Counted from the stretch's first letter, positions 1 through 7,797 are shown. The stretch is DNA of 16,845 bases from Propionibacteriaceae bacterium (GCA_009781325.1 WQYJ01000018.1:1-16845), one strand, 5' to 3'. The notes: generated by a model from the letters alone, not told the origin. Made by a program: numbers and translations.

Positions 1-923
1 ATGAAAATGGAACATTTGAAGAAGAGACGCAGGAACTTGAGGCAGTACGTGTCGAGGTCCCCGCTCAGGGTGCAGATGTGAGCGAACTACAAGCCACCAT
101 CGATCAGCTTCAGCAGGAGCTGGACGAGATGTCGTTGTACACAGCCGATCTGGAGGATCGTATCGCAGCGTCCCCCAAGGCCCCGAGCTTTGAGGACCTA
201 GGGTCGCGAATCTCCCAAATGCTGTCGCTCGCGCAGGCCGAGAGCGAAGATGTGCGCTCATCTGCTAAGAGGGAAGCTGACAAACTAACCGCAGAGTCGC
301 AGTCAGCAGCCGAGCAGTCTCGCAGCGACTCCGAAAACTATGCTGGAGAGGTACGCAGCAAGGCTGATGCAGAAGCCACAAGAATCATTACTCAAGCACA
401 GCGTGAGGCTGAGGAGATTCTTGACCAGGCTGACCGTGAAGCACTTGCGCGCCGCGAAGAAGCGGAAGCGATTTACGAAAATCAGCGCGCACGCGCCGCT
501 GTTGCTGCTGCTGACTTTGAGAAGACACTGGCTGAGCGTCGCGATGAAGCGGCGAAGGACTTTGCTGCTCAGATGAAGGCTCAGGATGAGGCAATGCAGC
601 GTGCAGAAGAATCGCTGTATTCGATCCAGGAAGAAGCAGAAAGCTACAAGACCGAAGCTCAAGAGCAGGCTGATCAGACCATCAGAGATGCAAATAATCA
701 AGCCAACGATATCCTCAAGCAGGCGAAGGCCACCGCGGACCGAGTCCGTCGTGAGTCCGAGCGTGAGGTTCAGGCAGCCAGCGCCCGTCGTGACGCAATC
801 ACCCTCCAGCTCAGCAATGTTCGTCAGATGCTGGCGACCATGGGTGTGGCACCAACCTTCGAACCCGAAGTGATTGAGGAAGAAGAAGAAGACTTCGAGG
901 ACGAAGGCGACGATTGGCAGTAA
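1..923 (+). CDS. DivIVA-like coiled-coil protein, 5' end missing
   Basis: The reading frame is open from base 3 to the TAA at 921-923, so this is the C-terminal part of a gene that starts before the window. A GTG at 78 could give a 281-residue protein, but about 25 further in-frame codons upstream, also rich in Glu, argue that the true start lies outside. The product is almost entirely charged coiled coil (Ala/Glu/Gln/Arg heptads through most of its length) with a very acidic tail ending in repeated Glu/Asp. The segment near residue 42 of the GTG form (EDLGSRISQMLSLAQAE) resembles a stretch common in actinobacterial DivIVA/Scy-like coiled-coil proteins, which organise polar growth or division at the inner face of the membrane. 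The typical N-terminal DivIVA membrane-binding motif is not visible because the start is missing. The family call is therefore by composition and is only moderately sure. The gene is followed by a strong hairpin. Confidence 0.65.
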   Translation, partial: ENGTFEEETQELEAVRVEVPAQGADVSELQATIDQLQQELDEMSLYTADLEDRIAASPKAPSFEDLGSRISQMLSLAQAESEDVRSSAKREADKLTAESQSAAEQSRSDSENYAGEVRSKADAEATRIITQAQREAEEILDQADREALARREEAEAIYENQRARAAVAAADFEKTLAERRDEAAKDFAAQMKAQDEAMQRAEESLYSIQEEAESYKTEAQEQADQTIRDANNQANDILKQAKATADRVRRESEREVQAASARRDAITLQLSNVRQMLATMGVAPTFEPEVIEEEEEDFEDEGDDWQ

Positions 924-1001
924 GACAGCAGTGAAAACTGCGTCTAGCACCACAGACATGAGAACGGTAGTTCCCGTTCAACGTCGTTGATCTCTTCAGG
1001 G

Positions 1002-1035
1002 TTGTGTCTGGCCTGCCGTGGCAGGCCAGACACAA
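1002..1035 (+). terminator. Perfect inverted repeat, probable intrinsic terminator of the coiled-coil gene
   Basis: Arms TTGTGTCTGGCCTGCC (1002-1017) and GGCAGGCCAGACACAA (1020-1035) are perfect reverse complements separated by only GT, so the hairpin has about 15 pairs and a 4-base loop. It lies 79 bases after the coiled-coil stop. No U-tract follows, which is common for actinobacterial terminators. Its right arm also abuts the region where the -35 of the manC promoter would lie, so a second role as an operator is possible. Confidence 0.6.
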
Positions 1036-1052
1036 ACTTGTCACATCAGACA

Positions 1053-1058
1053 TAGACT
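1053..1058 (+). promoter_or_regulatory. Candidate -10 box (TAGACT) for leaderless manC
   Basis: TAGACT fits the actinobacterial TAnnnT -10 pattern and is followed by exactly six bases and then the ATG at 1065. Transcription would start at or next to the start codon. No Shine-Dalgarno is present. No convincing -35 is seen; the expected place overlaps the end of the hairpin at 1035. Confidence 0.5.
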
Positions 1059-1064
1059 TGTCGT

Positions 1065-2132
1065 ATGGATTACGCCCTTATTATGGCCGGAGGCTCGGGG
1101 ACTCGTTTATGGCCACTTTCCCGCAAAGGAATGCCTAAGCAGCTTCTTCCGCTTGTCCATGGGAAAACACTGTTGCAACTGGCATTCGAGCGTGCCTGCA
1201 CATTGGTGGATCCTTCACGGATCATCGTGTGTGCAGGCCGGAACCACACGGATGCCATCATCGACCAGCTACCTGGCTTAGACGAGCAAAACTTGCTTGC
1301 GGAGCCAGTGGGGAGAGACTCTCTGGCTGCCATCACATGGTCGACGGCAACAATAAGGGCACGCGATGAAGACGCCGTCGTCGCGATCTTGGGGGCCGAC
1401 CATGTTATTTCGCCTGTTTCGGTGTTTACCCGCACCCTGACTAAGGCTCTGGTACTAGCTCGAACAGATCCTCAAGCTCTGGTTACCTGCGGGGTCGTAC
1501 CGACGAGCCCGCATACTGGTTATGGGTATCTACAACTCGGGGAAGTCCGCCAGGAAGGGGTCTTCCAGGTTGAGAGGTTCGCGGAGAAGCCGAATCTTGC
1601 CACTGCCGAGTCTTATCTTGCCCAAGGAGGGTGGTGGTGGAACTCGGGGATGTTCTGTTTCAGAGCAACAACCTTCCTGGATCAAGTCCAATTCTTTGCA
1701 CCCTCGGTGGCACAGGGGATTGCCGTAATCATCGATTCTCCCGAGCTCATCGACGAGATCTACCCGCAGCTAACCAAGATTTCAGTTGACTATGCAGTGA
1801 TGGAACCCGTATCTCAAGGACGATCCGAGGCCACGATTATGACCGTTGGCTTGGATGCGCAGTGGGCGGATGTTGGCAGTTTCCCTGCTTTAGCCGAGCA
1901 TCTGGCCCAGGATCAAGAAAACGCACTTGAAGGCCCAGTTGTGACGCTGAAGGCAGAGAGGAACCTCATCATCAATCGGTCCAGTCAAGGCCGTCTGGTT
2001 GCCGTATGCGGAACAGCCGACTTGATTATTGTCGAAGATGACGATGTGACCCTGGTGTGTTCCAAGGACCAAGCAGAGTCGATTAAGGAACTCGTAGAGA
2101 TGGCCCGTCTTCAGGGGGAACGCTATGTTTGA
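1065..2132 (+). CDS. manC: Mannose-1-phosphate guanylyltransferase (GDP-mannose pyrophosphorylase)
   Basis: A 355-residue cytoplasmic enzyme that makes GDP-mannose from mannose-1-phosphate and GTP. The nucleotidyltransferase signature GGSGTRLWPLSR is at residues 9-20, followed by PKQ (24-26). The family's EPxGRNTAPAI block appears as EPVGRDSLAAI (80-90). ADH (111-113), SPHTGYGYL (148-156), EKP (174-176), WNSGMF (192-197) and SVDYAVME (about 239-246) follow in the usual order. The length fits the single-domain form; no fused isomerase domain is present. The ATG at 1065 is chosen because the signature follows at once and a -10-like box sits six bases upstream. The gene overlaps the next by eight bases. 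Its product would feed mannosylation of glycolipids or proteins together with the phosphomannomutase at 8206. In M. tuberculosis the equivalent is called manB (Rv3264c). Confidence 0.93.
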   Translation: MDYALIMAGGSGTRLWPLSRKGMPKQLLPLVHGKTLLQLAFERACTLVDPSRIIVCAGRNHTDAIIDQLPGLDEQNLLAEPVGRDSLAAITWSTATIRARDEDAVVAILGADHVISPVSVFTRTLTKALVLARTDPQALVTCGVVPTSPHTGYGYLQLGEVRQEGVFQVERFAEKPNLATAESYLAQGGWWWNSGMFCFRATTFLDQVQFFAPSVAQGIAVIIDSPELIDEIYPQLTKISVDYAVMEPVSQGRSEATIMTVGLDAQWADVGSFPALAEHLAQDQENALEGPVVTLKAERNLIINRSSQGRLVAVCGTADLIIVEDDDVTLVCSKDQAESIKELVEMARLQGERYV

Positions 2133-2541
2133 TGACGAAGAAGTCACCAGAATCCCGGCTTCGGTGAAGTGGTTGATTCCGGCGGCACTCGGTGTTGTTG
2201 CCGTGGGAGCAGGGTTCTTGATCTGGCGGTGGACCCTCGGTGCAAATTTTTCTACAGATCCTCCAATGCGGATTGGGCTGATCGTCATGATCGCCCTGAT
2301 TCTGATCATAGTTGCCGTCGCTTTTGCGATCACCACAATGACAAACCGTACTCCTGCTCCACATCTGCAGCCTCCTGTCACCCCTAGTGAAACTCAGGTT
2401 TCGGTGATCGAAAACACTGATACAGAAGAGTTCACTCACGCGCCGGTCATACCACCAGATCTGGCTCAAGGATATGGATGGCGCAAGGCTTCAGACTTGG
2501 CCAATGAACAGGAAAACACCACAGTTGAGGAGTCCAGCTAG
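2125..2541 (+). CDS. Small two-helix membrane protein of unknown function
   Basis: A 138-residue protein with a short acidic N-terminus (MFDDEEV), two predicted membrane helices at about residues 14-35 and 51-75, and a hydrophilic, Pro/Glu/Thr-rich tail of some 60 residues. No family was recognised. Its ATG lies inside the end of manC in another frame (8-base overlap), which indicates translational coupling; GGGGGAA at 2114-2120 is a possible weak ribosome binding site. Position between the GDP-mannose gene and whiB suggests an envelope-related role, but nothing in the sequence proves it. Confidence 0.75.
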   Translation: MFDDEEVTRIPASVKWLIPAALGVVAVGAGFLIWRWTLGANFSTDPPMRIGLIVMIALILIIVAVAFAITTMTNRTPAPHLQPPVTPSETQVSVIENTDTEEFTHAPVIPPDLAQGYGWRKASDLANEQENTTVEESS

Positions 2542-2561
2542 TGTTCACTATGCGTACGGAG

Positions 2562-2593
2562 TTGACTTAGTCTAAGTCACACTGGTGTAATTT
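2562..2593 (+). promoter_or_regulatory. whiB promoter with overlapping 17-bp palindrome
   Basis: TTGACT (2562-2567) is a good -35. TGTAAT (2586-2591, 18-bp spacing) or TAATTT (2588-2593) could be the -10, leaving a leader of about 30 bases. The perfect palindrome TGACTTAG-T-CTAAGTCA (2563-2579) covers the -35 and part of the spacer, as expected for a repressor or autoregulator site. It does not match DtxR, LexA, Rex or BldD boxes that I know. AAAGGG at 2618-2623 is the ribosome binding site of whiB. Confidence 0.55.
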
Positions 2594-2628
2594 TACCTGA
2601 AACCATTCTTCGTGATGAAAGGGTTGAG

Positions 2629-2886
2629 ATGTCAAGCGTCCTGACGTTGATCGCAGGAATCGACGAAGATGCTAGTGCCTGGCAGGCGAGTGCGCTATGC
2701 GCTCAGACCGATCCCGAAGCCTTTTTCCCAGAAAAGGGTGGTTCTACCCGAGAAGCCAAAAGTGTGTGTAAAGTATGTGACGTTAAGCAGGAATGCCTCG
2801 AATACGCACTTGCCCACGACGAAAGATTTGGTATCTGGGGTGGCCTCAGTGAGCGGGAAAGGCGTAGACTAAAACGCCGTGCGTGA
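2629..2886 (+). CDS. whiB2: WhiB-family iron-sulfur transcriptional regulator (WhiB2/WhmD-like)
   Basis: An 85-residue protein with the four WhiB cysteines at 24, 47, 50 and 56 (C-x22-C-x2-C-x5-C), which bind a [4Fe-4S] cluster. The GIWGG turn is at 68-72 and the basic C-terminus RRRLKRR (78-84) contacts DNA. The segment AFFPEKGGSTREAK (31-44) is typical of the WhiB2/WhmD subgroup, which controls septation and division genes together with a sigma factor. The start has an AAAGGG ribosome site five bases upstream. It lies between the GDP-mannose pyrophosphorylase and the GT2 gene, the same neighbourhood as Rv3260c (whiB2). A palindrome over its promoter suggests regulation, possibly by itself. 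WhiB membership is very sure; the WhiB2 assignment is likely. Confidence 0.92.
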   Translation: MSSVLTLIAGIDEDASAWQASALCAQTDPEAFFPEKGGSTREAKSVCKVCDVKQECLEYALAHDERFGIWGGLSERERRRLKRRA

Positions 2887-2916
2887 GCACGCGCCACTGA
2901 TTCTTGTAAGGGCCTT

Positions 2917-5900
2917 ATGACTCATACTGAAGTCTGGAGCTGGTTTGATGCTCCCGAACTGAGCGACGTTGATCTCAGCGAGCACAGTGTTACCGCAGTT
3001 TTGGTATGCCGTAATGCCAGTTCATGGCTCAATGCAACACTAGCTGGCATAGGGCAGCTTGATCACCGTCCAGACATCATCATTGCTGTCGATAATGAAT
3101 CCAGCGATGATACTGCTGAGTTACTCCATGATGCCTACGCTGCCGGGTTGGTCGATGCCGTGCTTCGAGGGAAAGCCGGTGCCTCCTTCGGCCAGTCGGT
3201 TGAACGGGCTATGGCAATGATCGAGAGCCCCACACGGTGGATTTGGCTGCTCCACGATGATGCGGTCCCCGATCATGATGCACTCACAGAATTGCTGGAT
3301 CTTGCAGCGCGTACGCCGAAGCTTGCTATTGCCATACCGCTCTTGGTGCGCCCAGCCAGGCGTAACCATGCTGCTCGTACTCTAGAAATCGGTGCCACCA
3401 TCTCCGGGTCTGGCCGTCGGAATCTGGGTCTGGAGCCAGATGAGGTCGCGCAAGGCCAGTACGAGTCCACCTCAGTCTTAGGCGGATCGACATGCGGAAT
3501 GCTTGTCCGGTGGGAATCCCTGGTTGAACTGGGTGGATTTGATCGTTGTATTTCCGCCTACCGCGATGGTGTCGACATCGGTTGGAGAGCTCACCTGATT
3601 GACCAGTGGGTGCTGACCTGCCCCAAGGCTCGGATCATTCATCGCCAGGCAGGCCGCTCGGAGATCCGAAAAGCGACAATCGCACAGCGTTCTGGCCGCA
3701 GCGAAGCGTCGTGGGATCGACTCATGGGCCTTCGTCTTGTCGCAGCACATGCCCGAGGATTTGAGCGGCTCACCATCCTCTTTAGACTCACATTCGTCTG
3801 CCTGTTCAGCGCACTTGCCTATCTTCTCGGACGAGCTCCTGACCGTGCTAAGGACGAGGTGCAGGCATGGGCAGACTTCCTTTTCCGCTCGCGCAAACCC
3901 GTTGCCCGCTTGCGGAAGATCATCAGAAAGATCTCAGCGGGCAAGGACACCAAGGTCAGAGTTAGTTCGCTGAGGCCGACCTTCGGCAATGTACTGGACG
4001 AAACATTCCAGGGGTTCATCCGCTGGTTCCAGGCACAATGGTCCTTCGGTTCCGATGCAGGTATGACCCTTGATGATCTGTTGGGTGATGAGTTCACCCG
4101 CCGACTGGGTGAAGGACGCAGAAAGGTCCCTTTCCTGGTGTGGTTTGGCCTCCTTGTCGGCGGAATCATCATCATGGTACGCGGGCTTGTTCGCACAGGA
4201 ATGGTGACAGCACCAACCTTGCTTGGAACCCCGGAGACAGTGGCAATTGCCTTCCAGCGTGCCCTGTCTGCCCATGGGCTCTCCGAGCCGTGGCTTCTGC
4301 TCGCTGCCGCTGGATCTGCCCTAACCCTCAATCCAGAGTGGTTACCCGTTGTTGTCCTGACCCTGGCGTTCCCGGTGATCATGGTCGTCGGAGCATGGTT
4401 TGCCAGACACAGAATCGAACGCGTGGGGATTCGATGGTTTGCCGCAGCAGGATACGCAACGTTGGTCATCGCCATGGGCGGATTGAACAGGGGAGCAATG
4501 TGGCTGGTGATGCTCGCCATCGTCTTGCCTTTCATCGCTGAATGGATCTCCAGAATCCCCCAGCCATGGATGGGAGCCCGATCCTTGCAGACTGTTGCGG
4601 GAATCGCGCTTTCGGGAGTCTTGATGTACGCGATTAGTCCTGCCTTGTGGGCACCGGCGGTCGTTGTTGCTCTTGCAGTAGCTATCCGAACAGGAGGGTT
4701 CGCTCGTATCGTACGAGTTTTCATTGCTGCCTTGCTGCCTGTGGGCTTCTGGGCTCAATCAATCCCTGCTTTGCTGAGGGAGCCTGCCCGGGCCTTCCTG
4801 ACCCCAGAGGCCATGATTACCCCCGAGTCTCTGACCTGGCAGATGCTCTTCGCCAGACCCACCGATGTCGGTCTTCCTCCGCAGTGGCTGTCGCTGGCAG
4901 CCTTCGGATGCTTGTGGGTTGGTGTCCTCGTTGTCCTCATCACGGGAACCTGGCGACGCTGGCTCGCCCTGTCAGGCGTGTTGCTGATAGCCGGGGCTAT
5001 GTGGTGTACCCATCTGACCCTCAATTTGAGCGGCTTAGCTGTTCACCCGGATCCTTCCGCACTGCTCTTCATCGCTTTTGCTCTGCTGCTCTACAGCGTT
5101 GTTTCCTGGATCGATCACACCCTGAACTCCCTGGAAGGGCGCGACTTCGGCGGGATGCATGCCCTCATCGCCTTCCTGTCGCTGCTGCTGATGTCCAGTT
5201 TCCTGCTTGGAATTGGGTGGGGTGCCTATGCAGGGATGTCGGAGGTTTCCCGCGGACCAAATGGTGTTGTCCCTGAGTACCTCGCGTACAACGAGATCGA
5301 ATTCGACACCGGAACCTTGATCATCAATGCGACCAATCGCACCTGGAATCTGCGATACTCCGGACAAACCTACTGGGGTCAGGGATCCTTCCTTGATGGC
5401 GTCGTCGGTAATGAAGCAGCGTCTGCCATTGTTGAGCAGATCGTAGCCCGAGCTTTGGCTGGGCGCTCTGATGACACCATCACCAATGAACTAGCTACCT
5501 TTGGTGTCTCGTCTGTGGTGGTGCTTCGCCCCAATCCAGAGACAGTTGCAGCACTGGATACCACAGCCGGATTCCAGCGTACGACCTCAGGCGGCGACAC
5601 AGAGATTTGGGCGGTCACTGTTCAAGGTGCATCGCCAACCAGGCGTGCCCTGATAACAGAAGGAGCACCGCCGCTCTTCCTTGGAAGCCATGATGATGTC
5701 CCCAGGGATGCGGCTCGAAATCTGGTCTTTGCGTTGCCGGTGGACCCCTCGCTGAAAGTCTTTGTCGGTGATCTTGAACTTCGGGCAACCGGGTCCGGCG
5801 ATTGGAGAGCTGCCTACGCCCTAGGAGCTGCCTCCGGAGAGATCCGCTTCGAGCATGTCATTGATAACACCTGGGCAGCATGGGTACAACTGGGGCTCTT

Positions 5901-5994
5901 CATCCTCTTCGTCATCTTCGTATTCCCGCCGCTGACAGACAGTTCAGTCTCGGATGAAGAAGTCAAGACCCAGACGAGGAGGGCTCGGTCATGA
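2917..5994 (+). CDS. Large membrane-bound family 2 glycosyltransferase
   Basis: A 1025-residue protein. The N-terminal GT2 domain (about 24-245) has the nucleotide-sugar fold (VTAVLVCRNAS, then AVDNESSDDT at 57-66), the metal-binding HDDAVP (113-118) and the acceptor-side GGFDRCISAYRDGVDIGWR (206-224). A first helix follows at about 285-304, then a cytoplasmic basic stretch. About ten further helices lie between 404 and 769. A non-hydrophobic domain (about 770-982), probably extracytoplasmic, is next, then a last helix (985-1006) and a short charged tail. This design suggests sugar transfer coupled to a membrane-embedded step in envelope glycan assembly. The sugar donor and acceptor are not shown by the sequence; GDP-mannose is a guess from context. 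GTAAGGG (2906-2912) supports the ATG at 2917. The stop overlaps the DUF5719 start by four bases, so the two proteins are probably made together. Confidence 0.85.
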   Translation: MTHTEVWSWFDAPELSDVDLSEHSVTAVLVCRNASSWLNATLAGIGQLDHRPDIIIAVDNESSDDTAELLHDAYAAGLVDAVLRGKAGASFGQSVERAMAMIESPTRWIWLLHDDAVPDHDALTELLDLAARTPKLAIAIPLLVRPARRNHAARTLEIGATISGSGRRNLGLEPDEVAQGQYESTSVLGGSTCGMLVRWESLVELGGFDRCISAYRDGVDIGWRAHLIDQWVLTCPKARIIHRQAGRSEIRKATIAQRSGRSEASWDRLMGLRLVAAHARGFERLTILFRLTFVCLFSALAYLLGRAPDRAKDEVQAWADFLFRSRKPVARLRKIIRKISAGKDTKVRVSSLRPTFGNVLDETFQGFIRWFQAQWSFGSDAGMTLDDLLGDEFTRRLGEGRRKVPFLVWFGLLVGGIIIMVRGLVRTGMVTAPTLLGTPETVAIAFQRALSAHGLSEPWLLLAAAGSALTLNPEWLPVVVLTLAFPVIMVVGAWFARHRIERVGIRWFAAAGYATLVIAMGGLNRGAMWLVMLAIVLPFIAEWISRIPQPWMGARSLQTVAGIALSGVLMYAISPALWAPAVVVALAVAIRTGGFARIVRVFIAALLPVGFWAQSIPALLREPARAFLTPEAMITPESLTWQMLFARPTDVGLPPQWLSLAAFGCLWVGVLVVLITGTWRRWLALSGVLLIAGAMWCTHLTLNLSGLAVHPDPSALLFIAFALLLYSVVSWIDHTLNSLEGRDFGGMHALIAFLSLLLMSSFLLGIGWGAYAGMSEVSRGPNGVVPEYLAYNEIEFDTGTLIINATNRTWNLRYSGQTYWGQGSFLDGVVGNEAASAIVEQIVARALAGRSDDTITNELATFGVSSVVVLRPNPETVAALDTTAGFQRTTSGGDTEIWAVTVQGASPTRRALITEGAPPLFLGSHDDVPRDAARNLVFALPVDPSLKVFVGDLELRATGSGDWRAAYALGAASGEIRFEHVIDNTWAAWVQLGLFILFVIFVFPPLTDSSVSDEEVKTQTRRARS

Positions 5995-7265
5995 AACACA
6001 TCGTCTTCGTTGGTTCTATCGTCGTACTGGCTGCGGCTATTGCCGGCGCCACACTCCTCCCGATTTCGACAATACGCTCACCTGAGATTCCGCTGCCCAT
6101 CTCACGAATGCTTTCCTGCCCGGTTGGTGATGCCTATCTGGGGTCCACGAAGATCACCATCACTGACCGAGAGCTTTTCACTGTCGGCATCGTGGGCGGC
6201 CTTCCATCCGACCCAGCTATGTTTGCGGCCTTCGAAGACCCAGAATCACCGATTATCGTACGCGGCTCAGCCACCGTCGGCGGAATCTCCATCTACTCCG
6301 AATCAGACCGGTCGATGATGGTTCCCTGCGCCCCTCCGATCTCCACAGGAACCTGGAACGGAGTCATGACCGCAACCTCGGAATCTACCCTGATCCTGAC
6401 CAATGTTGACATTGCCTCAGCTGTGGTGGACGTCTTCCTCTACGATCAGACCGGTCCCATCCCTTTGCCCGGATTGCGCGATATTCCTGTTGGAGCAGGA
6501 GTCACCCAACTGCTGTCAATCCATCAGCTTGTTTCCATAGAGTCTCCCATCAGCGTCCAACTGCGCGCTTCAAAGGGGCGAGTCGCGGCTGTCATGCGAG
6601 TGATGAACTCCACTGGCTGGGATTGGGAACTTCCGCAGACTTCGGCTGACACGGATCTGATTATCTCCGGAATTCCAGCAGGAGAGGGGACACGGACCCT
6701 ATCGATCACAAACCCCGATCAGGCCAAGAAGGTGGAGATCAAGGTCGAAGTGATCGGTGAAACGGGGCCCTTCACCCCACTGGGCTTGGAATCAATCGAG
6801 ATACCGCCAGCGAGAACGATCTCCGTCGATGTCTCTCAAGCCTTGGGCGGACAACCCTCTGCCGTACATCTCATAGCGGATCGTCCTATCACAGCCACCG
6901 TTACCATCGAAGGCCAAGATATGGTTGGTATTTCCGCTGCACCTCCCCTGCACGGTGCAGTCGTACTTCCTGCTGTGGGAGGTACATTGTGGGCGGTAAA
7001 TCCTGATAATGCAATGGCCTTTGTGACTCTGGAAGTTGAGGACGAAAACGGATCACGGGCTTCTACGGTTGCCCAGATTCCTGGCAAGACCCTGGTTCCT
7101 ATCCCGTACCCATCCACCGGCAAATCTGTGATGATCTCGACACCATCTGAGTATGTACGCACATCCTTAGTGATCCAAGATAAATCATGGTCTGTCCTGC
7201 CAATTTCAGGCGGAGGAATTGTTACAGCCGTGGATGCTCCTCGCCTCGACCCAGGACTTGGCTAG
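5991..7265 (+). CDS. DUF5719-family secreted or membrane-anchored protein
   Basis: A 424-residue protein with an N-terminal hydrophobic segment (about 4-23) after MKH, giving either a signal peptide or a signal anchor. There is no lipobox. The rest is rich in beta-strand-like Val/Ile/Thr repeats and contains ADTDLIISGIPAGEGTRTLSITNP-type blocks typical of actinobacterial DUF5719 proteins found next to the large GT2 gene. No catalytic motif is visible, and function is unknown. The ATG overlaps the GT2 stop (ATGA), with a strong AGGAGGG site at 5978-5984, so it is co-translated with the glycosyltransferase and may be its extracytoplasmic partner. Its stop is separated by one base from the stop of the convergent gene, with no terminator between. 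Confidence 0.75.
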   Translation: MKHIVFVGSIVVLAAAIAGATLLPISTIRSPEIPLPISRMLSCPVGDAYLGSTKITITDRELFTVGIVGGLPSDPAMFAAFEDPESPIIVRGSATVGGISIYSESDRSMMVPCAPPISTGTWNGVMTATSESTLILTNVDIASAVVDVFLYDQTGPIPLPGLRDIPVGAGVTQLLSIHQLVSIESPISVQLRASKGRVAAVMRVMNSTGWDWELPQTSADTDLIISGIPAGEGTRTLSITNPDQAKKVEIKVEVIGETGPFTPLGLESIEIPPARTISVDVSQALGGQPSAVHLIADRPITATVTIEGQDMVGISAAPPLHGAVVLPAVGGTLWAVNPDNAMAFVTLEVEDENGSRASTVAQIPGKTLVPIPYPSTGKSVMISTPSEYVRTSLVIQDKSWSVLPISGGGIVTAVDAPRLDPGLG

Positions 7266-7266
7266 C

Positions 7267-7689
7267 TCAGTCTCCTCGAATATTCGATGGATCTAGATCG
7301 GCCACACTGATCCCAGTAGTCGAAGAAACTTGCTCCACCAGGGCAATGAAAACCAGCCGCCGCAATTGCGTACGATCTCCGGCTCGCAACTCAATGGGGC
7401 GACGGTAGATGACAATCTGATCGATGTGATCTTTGTCAGCCTCGATAGCCGCCGCTAGGGGCATATGGCTGCTCCACAGGGTGGAAACATCGGGAACATC
7501 CTCGACGAGAACATCCACATGAGTCAGAGCATCGGGAATAGCATCGGTGATGGCTGCAATGGCGTCTGTGATGCATTGAAGAAAGAAAGCGGACCCCAAA
7601 GTCGGGCGGTTGAGACGCAGAACTTGACCAGCCACACAATTGGGGGGAGCCAGCATTCCTCGCAAGCCACGACGATGACGATCACGCAT
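7267..7689 (-). CDS. Degenerate zincin-like metallopeptidase-family protein
   Basis: A 140-residue protein starting MRDRHRRGLRG and ending with the block IVIYRRPIELRA (92-103), then LVEQVSSTTGISVADLDP (117-134). This pattern fits the small DUF1025/zincin family (Rv3259-like). The usual HExxH zinc motif is replaced by VEQVS (118-122): only the glutamate position remains, so peptidase activity is doubtful. A longer GTG start at 7707 exists, but ATG 7689 is preferred because TACACT sits exactly six bases upstream, as at other units here, and the family usually begins near this Arg-rich stretch. The opposite orientation to whiB and DUF3499 matches the M. tuberculosis order. Function is unknown. 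Confidence 0.75.
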   Translation of the reverse strand: MRDRHRRGLRGMLAPPNCVAGQVLRLNRPTLGSAFFLQCITDAIAAITDAIPDALTHVDVLVEDVPDVSTLWSSHMPLAAAIEADKDHIDQIVIYRRPIELRAGDRTQLRRLVFIALVEQVSSTTGISVADLDPSNIRGD

Positions 7690-7695
7690 GGGTTT

Positions 7696-7701
7696 AGTGT
7701 A
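7696..7701 (-). promoter_or_regulatory. Candidate -10 box (TACACT) for the zincin-like gene
   Basis: On the minus strand TACACT is followed by six bases and the ATG at 7689. The perfect palindrome CCACCGCGGTGG at 7715-7726 covers the place where the -35 would lie, and could be an operator for this promoter. Confidence 0.42.
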
Positions 7702-7785
7702 CTTCACCTCATCACCACCGCGGTGGGACTCTTAGGTGTGAGACACGCCGACAACTGCGAACCGGGGTCACTGGTGAGAAGGCGA

Positions 7786-7791
7786 TAAGGT
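7786..7791 (+). promoter_or_regulatory. Candidate -10 box (TAAGGT) for leaderless DUF3499 gene
   Basis: TAAGGT, six bases, then the GTG at 7798. The same hexamer and spacing occur before the lipoprotein gene at 12883. AAGG within it could also act as a weak ribosome site, so a short leader is not excluded. Confidence 0.45.
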
Positions 7792-7797
7792 CGAGAT

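Noticed and set aside
1..78. ATG at base 1 opening a short 25-codon frame
   Set aside because: It stops at 78 and is in a different frame from the coiled-coil gene, which is open through the same bases.
303..959. Long minus-strand open frame of 218 codons opposite the coiled-coil gene
   Set aside because: It is the mirror of a Glu/Ala/Gln-rich coding strand, which gives Leu/Phe/Cys-rich antisense without stops; no start signal or family resemblance.
3819..4724. Minus-strand open frame of 301 codons inside the GT2 gene
   Set aside because: Composition is Arg/Thr/Ser/Pro-rich without any domain, as expected for the antisense of a membrane-protein gene.
7690..7707. GTG 7707 as start of the zincin-like protein
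   Set aside because: It would add MKYTKP only; TACACT six bases upstream of ATG 7689 favours the shorter form, though the longer one is not fully excluded.
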